Shown here in pieces: positions 7,987 to 12,080 of a DNA stretch of 12,080 nt; within the stretch, counting starts at the first letter, position 1; each line of letters starts with the position of its first letter. The DNA is from Rickettsiaceae bacterium (GTDB taxonomy: Bacteria > Pseudomonadota > Alphaproteobacteria > Rickettsiales > Rickettsiaceae): contig JAIOYD010000020.1 in the NCBI GenBank assembly GCA_021741285.1, positions 1 to 12,080 on the forward strand. The letters are read 5' to 3'. The translations under genes were made by a program, and so were the position numbers. The notes below the pieces were generated by a model, which saw only the letters and a list, made by a program, of their open reading frames with translations, did not search any database and had not been told where the DNA came from.

Positions 7987-8265
7987 TTACTTAAAATTTG
8001 TAGCATAACTCTTTTTAGGAAGTTTTGGCTCCTTCGGAGTGATTATTTCATATGTTAAAGCTTTTTTATTTGCGAAATCAATAGCTTGCTGCAGGGTTGA
8101 GAACAGAATTTTTAGTTCATTAGACATATCGGTTGATGAAGTCCTGCCCATAGTAGCTTCCTTAAATTTGCAGCGTGGCTGTTTGACAAACTCTAGTAAC
8201 CATTTATTATCAGCATGTGCTGATTGCATTGCTGATTTGGCGGGTTTAAGAATTCTGACTTGCAT
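7987..8265 (-). CDS. NDUFS4-like accessory subunit of respiratory complex I
   Basis: A 92-residue homologue of the alphaproteobacterial/mitochondrial 18 kDa complex I subunit (ETC_C1_NDUFA4 family, NDUFS4). Conserved features are the start VRILKPAKSAMQSG-like, the W-x-LEF strand (residues 22-26), the MGxTSS motif (39-44), an F-x-S/T-x-x-xAI-x-(F/Y)A helix, and the C-terminal K-x-YA-x-NF (about 85-91). The subunit sits on the peripheral arm of NADH:quinone oxidoreductase. In relatives the motif is MGWTSS; here it is MGRTSS (Arg41), an unusual change at a near-invariant Trp. The start is divergent from xseB across a 45-base, almost pure A/T gap that must hold both promoters. Its 3' end converges on priA. 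Confidence 0.9.
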   Translation of the reverse strand: MQVRILKPAKSAMQSAHADNKWLLEFVKQPRCKFKEATMGRTSSTDMSNELKILFSTLQQAIDFANKKALTYEIITPKEPKLPKKSYATNFK

Positions 8266-8310
8266 ATGAAAAATAAATAATGTTTAATTAATTAAAAATG
8301 ATTTTATCCC

Positions 8311-8550
8311 ATGACACAATCTAAAGCTATTGAAAAAATGAGTTTTGAAGCGGCGCTTGCTGAACTTGAAGAAATTGTAAGAAAAATTGATACAGGTGAG
8401 GAAGACCTTGCCAGTGCCGTCGAGAATTTTGAGCGCGGGGTATTGCTCAAGAAGCACTGTGAATCTATGCTAAAAAACGCTAAGCTAAAAATCGAAAAGA
8501 TAACAAGCGTAACTGATAAAGAAGTGCAAACTGTTGAGGTTGATCTTTAG
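8311..8550 (+). CDS. xseB: exodeoxyribonuclease VII small subunit
   Basis: A 79-residue protein of the usual XseB length. It contains the family pattern [16 protein letters not shown] (11-26), then [12 protein letters not shown] (33-44) and a charged helix, forming the helical hairpin that binds XseA. With XseA it makes exonuclease VII, which degrades single-stranded DNA. XseA is not in the window. Met10 is a possible alternative start directly before the conserved helix; no clear Shine-Dalgarno decides between them. The TAG stop shares its final G with the GTG start of mltG (TAGTG), so the two are translationally coupled. Confidence 0.95.
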   Translation: MTQSKAIEKMSFEAALAELEEIVRKIDTGEEDLASAVENFERGVLLKKHCESMLKNAKLKIEKITSVTDKEVQTVEVDL

Positions 8551-9542
8551 TGATTGTTAGTAGCTTTTTAAGAATGAAATTAATTGCTATGATTTCTTTA
8601 GCAATAATCACTATCACTATAGCCAATATTATTGGTAGTTATTTAGTTTTACCTGGGCAATTACTCGAGAAAAAAATAGTTATTATTAAAGCGGGTCTGT
8701 CTACTCATGAAATTAGCTTCCTTCTGGAACAAGAAGGGGTTATAAAGCACAAAGTCTTATTTGAAATCATTAGTAAATTATACGGGGCTTTTAAACCCCT
8801 CAAAAGTGGGGAATATGAGTTCACAAAAGCTATTTCCCCATATCAAGTACTTACAAGGCTTGCCCGTGGCAAATCAGTAGTTCACAGGTTTACTATTGCA
8901 GAGGGAGAGACAGTTAACGAGATTATTACAAAAATAAATGCTGAACCTAGGCTGTTTGGACAAATTAATCTCAATATTCCAGAAGGTTATCTAATGCCAT
9001 CAACTTATTTTTATACGTATGGTGATTTGCGTGAAAAAATTATTGATGAAATGCGTAAGGGTATGTCAAAGGCTCTGGATGCTGTGATGCTGAAACTTGA
9101 AGAAGATTCGCCTTTGAAGACTAGAAGAGATGTGCTTATTTTTGCTTCTATAATAGAAAGAGAAGCTGGTAATGACAAAGAGCGGCCACTAATAGCTGGA
9201 GTCTTTATCAATCGATTGAAGAAGGGAATGAAGCTTCAAGCTGATCCGACGGTGATTTATGCTGTAACTGAAGGAAAATATAAGTTGAATCGGGCCTTAA
9301 CGCGCATAGATCTGCAAATTGATTCAAAGTATAATACATACAAAGTAGAGGGTCTTCCACCGGGGCCAATCGCTTGCCCTGGTATGGCTTCACTTGAAGC
9401 TTCCGTATTGCCAGCAAAAACCAATGCGTTATATTTTGTTGTTGATGGTGCTGGCGGACATAGCTTTTCTAGCACTCTTGAAGAGCATAATATGTATGTA
9501 CAGAAATTTAGGCAGCGCCTGAAGGAACAAGATATTCAATAG
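8550..9542 (+). CDS. mltG: endolytic murein transglycosylase MltG (YceG-like)
   Basis: MltG cleaves nascent glycan strands at the membrane and so sets their length during peptidoglycan synthesis. The 330-residue protein has one N-terminal membrane helix (about 11-30), a LysM-like region (roughly 40-105), then the YceG catalytic domain. ASIIEREA contains the presumed catalytic Glu203 (equivalent to E. coli E218). Further signatures are VFINRLKKGMKLQADPTVIY, YNTYKVEGLPPGPI, and the C-terminal GGHSFSSTLEEHN. The start is a GTG overlapping the xseB stop; an ATG at 8574 (residue 9) just before the hydrophobic segment is an alternative. With DapD nearby, it argues that this organism still makes peptidoglycan. 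A hairpin follows the stop. Confidence 0.95.
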   Translation: MIVSSFLRMKLIAMISLAIITITIANIIGSYLVLPGQLLEKKIVIIKAGLSTHEISFLLEQEGVIKHKVLFEIISKLYGAFKPLKSGEYEFTKAISPYQVLTRLARGKSVVHRFTIAEGETVNEIITKINAEPRLFGQINLNIPEGYLMPSTYFYTYGDLREKIIDEMRKGMSKALDAVMLKLEEDSPLKTRRDVLIFASIIEREAGNDKERPLIAGVFINRLKKGMKLQADPTVIYAVTEGKYKLNRALTRIDLQIDSKYNTYKVEGLPPGPIACPGMASLEASVLPAKTNALYFVVDGAGGHSFSSTLEEHNMYVQKFRQRLKEQDIQ

Positions 9543-9566
9543 GTTGATTGTAAGAAACTCAACCTA
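9540..9566. terminator. hairpin between mltG and the SMR gene
   Basis: TAGGTTGA (9540-9547) and TCAACCTA (9559-9566) form a perfect 8-base-pair stem with an 11-base loop, right after the mltG stop. Neither strand has a good T-run next to it, so it may be a weak or factor-assisted terminator serving the convergent genes. Confidence 0.4.
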
Positions 9567-9569
9567 GCG

Positions 9570-9595
9570 CTTGGAATCATTTAACTCCAAGTTTT
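9570..9595 (+). terminator. possible terminator of the xseB-mltG transcript
   Basis: CTTGGA (9570-9575) pairs with TCCAAG (9586-9591) over a 10-base loop, followed by TTTT (9592-9595) on the plus strand. It lies 27 bases past the mltG stop and overlaps the last codons of the convergent SMR gene. The stem is only 6 pairs and the T-run is short. Confidence 0.4.
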
Positions 9596-9894
9596 AAACC
9601 AATAATTCCTATCAATATCATACCAACAAAAATAATACTATTGGTAGAAATAGGGTCTTTAAGTATTAGTAAACCATACGCAAATACCCCTACTATTCCA
9701 ATGCCCGTCCATATTGCATAGGCAATGTTCATAGGAATGGTTTTGGTTGCCAGTCCTAGGAAAATAATACTAAGACCCATTGAGACTATTACTAAAATTA
9801 AGGGAAGAGTAATTTTTAGTCCATCGCAATATTTTATTCCCACGGCCCAGAATATCTCAAAGATACCAGCTATTAATAGATATAACCACGTCAT
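9577..9894 (-). CDS. SMR-family exporter, Gdx (SugE) guanidinium type
   Basis: A 105-residue protein with four membrane helices, the standard size for small multidrug resistance proteins, which work as dual-topology dimers driven by protons. The key proton and substrate Glu13 sits in GIFEIFWAVGIKY. Residues Trp16, Ser42, Tyr59 and Trp62 match the binding-site residues described for Gdx-Clo, and WAVG-x-KY is typical of the SugE/Gdx subtype rather than EmrE/Qac. Guanidinium export is therefore the best guess; quaternary ammonium export is possible. The gene lies 29 bases downstream of the zinc-ribbon gene on the same strand and may share its transcript. Only a weak AGG upstream of the ATG is seen. 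Confidence 0.88.
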   Translation of the reverse strand: MTWLYLLIAGIFEIFWAVGIKYCDGLKITLPLILVIVSMGLSIIFLGLATKTIPMNIAYAIWTGIGIVGVFAYGLLILKDPISTNSIIFVGMILIGIIGLKLGVK

Positions 9895-9923
9895 TTAAAT
9901 TAACCTATGGATTTATAAACTAA

Positions 9924-10541
9924 TTATCTGAGAATAAAATCAATTTTATTGCCAATCATAATATCAATACTGTCTGCTGCAGAAGGTGCTGGCACTAGCT
10001 CTGTTTTAATCTGGATAAACTGATGGGGAGACATGTCAACGTTACTATTCTGATCATCAATTTTTGACTCAACGATTTTGCCGTTTTTATCAAAAAATCT
10101 GATTCTGACTAAAGGCATTTTTACTATTGTGGATGCGCTGTTATAAATTTTGTAGCTAATAGTTATTTTGTCTAGGTCCTTCTGATTTTGTACTTGAACA
10201 TCTTTAATGCTTAAATTATTGCTATTAAGGAGGGTATTAATTCCAAGGCTAGTTGGAAAAACCATAATCAGCATAAAGATTATTAATCCTATCATTACAA
10301 CCGGCATCACATAAAGATATGGTTGAATTTTAATAGGTAAGAGAGCTGGTAAATTTATACCATTGCCTAAAGGAGTTGCTGCAATTGGTTGTGTTATTAT
10401 CGGTTCAATTCTCAGCTGATCAGCTAGTTTGTAATGCCAGACATGAGAACATTTTGAGCACTTAACTTTTCTGCCTTCTTTGCCAATTTGTTCGGGCGTT
10501 ACTACAAATTTTGTATCACATTTTGGGCAGGCGATATACAT
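9924..10541 (-). CDS. MJ0042-type zinc-ribbon membrane protein with DUF3426-like C-terminus
   Basis: A 205-residue protein. The N-terminal zinc ribbon has CPKC (C5, C8) and CSKC (C28, C31), with a conserved VWH after the second pair, as in the MJ0042 family found at the start of many alphaproteobacterial proteins. A low-complexity linker leads to one membrane helix (about 75-96). The C-terminal 110 residues form a beta-rich domain with the DUF3426 pattern: an N-x-A/S turn in the middle (YKIYNSAS), P-x-V-x-IRFFDKNGK, and a late L-x-PAPSAAD segment. The zinc ribbon is predicted to face the cytoplasm and the C-terminal domain the periplasm. No function is established; a regulatory or assembly role is a guess. 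Its promoter region is shared divergently with dapD. Confidence 0.8.
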   Translation of the reverse strand: MYIACPKCDTKFVVTPEQIGKEGRKVKCSKCSHVWHYKLADQLRIEPIITQPIAATPLGNGINLPALLPIKIQPYLYVMPVVMIGLIIFMLIMVFPTSLGINTLLNSNNLSIKDVQVQNQKDLDKITISYKIYNSASTIVKMPLVRIRFFDKNGKIVESKIDDQNSNVDMSPHQFIQIKTELVPAPSAADSIDIMIGNKIDFILR

Positions 10542-10577
10542 ATGTTATATACTAATTGGCTTTGCTATAAATGAATT

Positions 10578-10608
10578 TTGACAAAAACTATTTACGTAAG
10601 AATAAAAT
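10578..10608 (+). promoter_or_regulatory. candidate promoter of dapD
   Basis: A perfect -35 box TTGACA (10578-10583) is followed after 19 bases by TAAAAT (10603-10608), or after 17 bases by the poorer AATAAA. The start would fall near 10615, giving a leader of about 45 bases. The spacer of the better -10 is long, so confidence is moderate. The same 118-base gap must also drive the divergent zinc-ribbon gene. Confidence 0.4.
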
Positions 10609-10659
10609 ACAGCTATTTATATTTGTATTCAACCTTAAAAAGATACGATATAGCTCTTC

Positions 10660-11484
10660 ATGGAAAATTATATTACAGCAATTGAAGAGCTTTGGCAAAC
10701 AAGAGATACTATAAGCAAAAACGAGGATCAATTTGCTAAAGGAAAGTGTATTATAGATGATATAATTTCTTTACTTGATCAGGGGCGTATTAGTGTTAGT
10801 TATAAAAAAGGTAGTCAATGGCTCATTAATGAATGGGTGAAGAAAGCAATATTGCTTAGTTTTAAAACATCTGAAATGAGAATTTTTGATGGAAGTTTTG
10901 CAAAATGGTACGATAAAATCGAACCCAAATTTGCCAATGGTGATGAAGAACAAATTAAGCAATCTAATTCAAGGTTTGTACCAGGTGCTTATATCAGAAA
11001 AGGAGCGTTTATCGGCAAAAATGTTGTAGTGATGCCTTCATTTATTAATATAGGGGCACATGTTGGAGATGGGTCATTGATTGATACATGGGCTACGGTT
11101 GGATCATGCGCATATATTGGAAAAAACTGTCATATCTCGGGGGGAACAGGCATTGGTGGTGTGCTTGAACCTTTGCAAGCTAACCCAGTAATTATTGAAG
11201 ATAATTGTTTTATCGGCGCAAGATCAGAAATTGCCGAAGGAGTTCTAGTAGAGGAAGGTTCTGTCATTAGCATGGGAGTGTTTATTGGTGCTTCCACTAA
11301 GATAGTCAACCGTAGCACGGGTGAGATTATTTTTGGTAAAATTCCTGCTTACTCTGTTGTTGTGCCAGGTTATTTGCCAGCAAAAGAACATGGAATGCCT
11401 GGACTTTCATGTGCCGTGATAGTTAAACAAGTGGATCAAAAAACTCGCCAGAAAACAAGCATCAATGAACTGCTTAGGGAATAA
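10660..11484 (+). CDS. dapD: tetrahydrodipicolinate N-succinyltransferase
   Basis: DapD transfers succinyl from succinyl-CoA to tetrahydrodipicolinate in the succinylase branch of meso-diaminopimelate and lysine synthesis. The 274 residues match the E. coli length exactly. After a helical N-terminal domain, a left-handed beta-helix of hexapeptide repeats runs from about residue 107 to 235, with the family signature [12 protein letters not shown] (160-171). Asp142 and Glu190 align by eye with the active-site residues reported for DapD (Asp141/Glu189). The C-terminus [13 protein letters not shown] is also typical. The TAA stop overlaps the ATG of the next gene by one base. Rickettsiae keep the DAP route to build peptidoglycan, consistent with mltG nearby. 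Confidence 0.97.
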   Translation: MENYITAIEELWQTRDTISKNEDQFAKGKCIIDDIISLLDQGRISVSYKKGSQWLINEWVKKAILLSFKTSEMRIFDGSFAKWYDKIEPKFANGDEEQIKQSNSRFVPGAYIRKGAFIGKNVVVMPSFINIGAHVGDGSLIDTWATVGSCAYIGKNCHISGGTGIGGVLEPLQANPVIIEDNCFIGARSEIAEGVLVEEGSVISMGVFIGASTKIVNRSTGEIIFGKIPAYSVVVPGYLPAKEHGMPGLSCAVIVKQVDQKTRQKTSINELLRE

Positions 11485-11963
11485 TGAGACAAATTATTAT
11501 ATTTGGTAGCTCTAGGAGTTTTGGAAATACAAGAAAAACCGTAAATGACATAATAGGACAAGCTAATGTGGAGTTGGTAGACTTAAATAACTTGGATATT
11601 ACTCCATATGATTATGAACATTGCAATCTATCGGATGATTTTATCCCACTTATAGAACGTATAGTGACTTACGATAAAATTATTATAGCTACCCCAGTAT
11701 ATTGGTATTCGATGAGTACGCAGGTAAAGATTTTTTTAGATAGATTTAGCGACATTTTAACAATTAGAAAAGATCTCGGGCGTAAGCTTCGTGGAAAAAA
11801 ATTATTTGTATTAGCAAGCTTTAATTCCTCATATCCAAGGGGATTTGAGGATACATTTGAACAGATATGTGAATATATGGAAATGGAGTATCTAGGGACA
11901 AGCTTTGTTTATAGCGGCACAAAAAACTTAGAGTTTTTGAGAAATAATAGACCTCTTGCATAA
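11484..11963 (+). CDS. NADPH-dependent FMN reductase, 3' end cut by an IS
   Basis: A flavodoxin-fold oxidoreductase of the NADPH-dependent FMN reductase type. The phosphate-binding loop GSSRSFGNT (8-16) follows the first strand, and TPVYWYSMSTQVKIFLDR (about 75-92) is the flavin-contact segment of the family. The frame is 159 residues; relatives as I know them run about 15-25 residues longer. The IS boundary is at 11948-11950, so codons 156-159 (RPLA) and the TAA stop are supplied by the IS terminal repeat. The native C-terminal helix is thus lost. Because the core fold is complete, some activity may remain, but the gene could also be dying. It overlaps dapD by one base and is translationally coupled to it. 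Confidence 0.88.
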   Translation: MRQIIIFGSSRSFGNTRKTVNDIIGQANVELVDLNNLDITPYDYEHCNLSDDFIPLIERIVTYDKIIIATPVYWYSMSTQVKIFLDRFSDILTIRKDLGRKLRGKKLFVLASFNSSYPRGFEDTFEQICEYMEMEYLGTSFVYSGTKNLEFLRNNRPLA

Positions 11964-12080
11964 CCTCTTTAAAGCTCGAAATTATAAATTCCGGCAATTA
12001 AGTTGAATCTTAAACCGAACCGTTTTCTTCTATTTCTGTAACGATCGGCGATAATTTTAAATCTTTTAACCATACCAATT
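11948..12080 (-). mobile_element. 3' end of an IS5-like insertion sequence (right copy, inverted)
   Basis: The last 133 bases are the end of the same element as at the left edge, facing the other way. Positions 11948-12079 are an exact reverse complement of 1-132. The element begins with GACCTCTTGCATAACCTC after a TA at 11948-11949. Immediately inside, the two flanks differ, so the two copies come from separate insertion events or a rearrangement, not from one duplicated junction. The element continues beyond the window. Confidence 0.85.
11969..12080 (-). CDS. IS5-like transposase, C-terminal fragment (right copy)
   Basis: The minus-strand frame enters from the window edge and ends at TAA (11969-11971). 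It encodes the same 36-residue basic tail as the left copy (RYRNRRKRF followed by LRFNLIAGIYN). No nucleotide difference between the two copies is seen, consistent with recent transposition or gene conversion. The catalytic part is outside the window. Confidence 0.75.
   Translation of the reverse strand, partial: IGMVKRFKIIADRYRNRRKRFGLRFNLIAGIYNFEL

Noticed and set aside
8029..8039. CTCC-TTC-GGAG hairpin near the 3' end of the NDUFS4-like gene
   Set aside because: It is inside the coding frame, has only four base pairs and no T-run, so it is not supported as a terminator.
133..11947. Composite transposon carrying the genes between the two IS copies
   Set aside because: The interior is conserved chromosomal housekeeping genes and a tRNA with no cargo character. 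The inverted copies are better explained by independent insertions and an assembly break.
1..12080. CRISPR array, toxin-antitoxin pair, defence system, prophage or secretion cluster
   Set aside because: No regularly spaced repeats, cas-like genes, paired small antitoxin/toxin frames, phage structural genes or clustered secretion components were found on either strand.

Overview
This AT-rich window looks like a piece of a Rickettsiales genome, most like Rickettsia or a close relative such as the Megaira group. The main evidence is a Rickettsia-type single-HKD phospholipase D, a mitochondria-like NDUFS4 (complex I accessory) homologue, compact divergent and overlapping housekeeping genes, and IS5-like insertion sequences. 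The assignment rests on protein motifs recognised by eye; no search was run.

Layout. Positions 1-132 are the 3' end of an IS5-like element, including the transposase C-terminus. Next come a minus-strand tRNA-Ser(GCU) (206-297), a gene-poor stretch (298-594), and a plus-strand pair: an EamA/DMT transporter and an HI0933/BaiN-type flavoprotein. A minus-strand pair follows, transcribed from about 5870 down to 2747: a long AsmA/DUF3971-type envelope protein and phospholipase D, with TAA and ATG directly adjoining. Then come priA (+), the NDUFS4-like gene (-), xseB-mltG (+, overlapping by one base), a minus-strand pair of an MJ0042 zinc-ribbon membrane protein and a Gdx/SugE-type SMR exporter, and dapD (+) overlapping by one base a flavodoxin-fold NADPH-dependent FMN reductase. 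That last gene runs into a second IS copy. Positions 11948-12079 are the exact reverse complement of 1-132, so the window begins and ends in the same IS end in inverted orientation.

How the genes work together. Most are ordinary housekeeping: restart of DNA replication (PriA), a nuclease subunit (XseB), glycan strand termination (MltG), the diaminopimelate/lysine route that feeds peptidoglycan (DapD), respiratory complex I (NDUFS4-like), outer-envelope lipid homeostasis (AsmA-like) and membrane transport (EamA, Gdx). Pld is the one gene with a plausible host-interaction role. I see no defence island, CRISPR array, toxin-antitoxin pair, prophage or biosynthetic cluster, and no convincing undescribed multi-gene system.

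The points most worth checking are local: the reductase gene cut by the IS so that the IS supplies its last codons and stop; the in-frame TAA between the AsmA-like gene and pld, which may have split an older AsmA C-terminus; a tRNA-Ser whose near-universal T-loop U55 is A; and a consensus promoter lying across the annotated start of the EamA gene.
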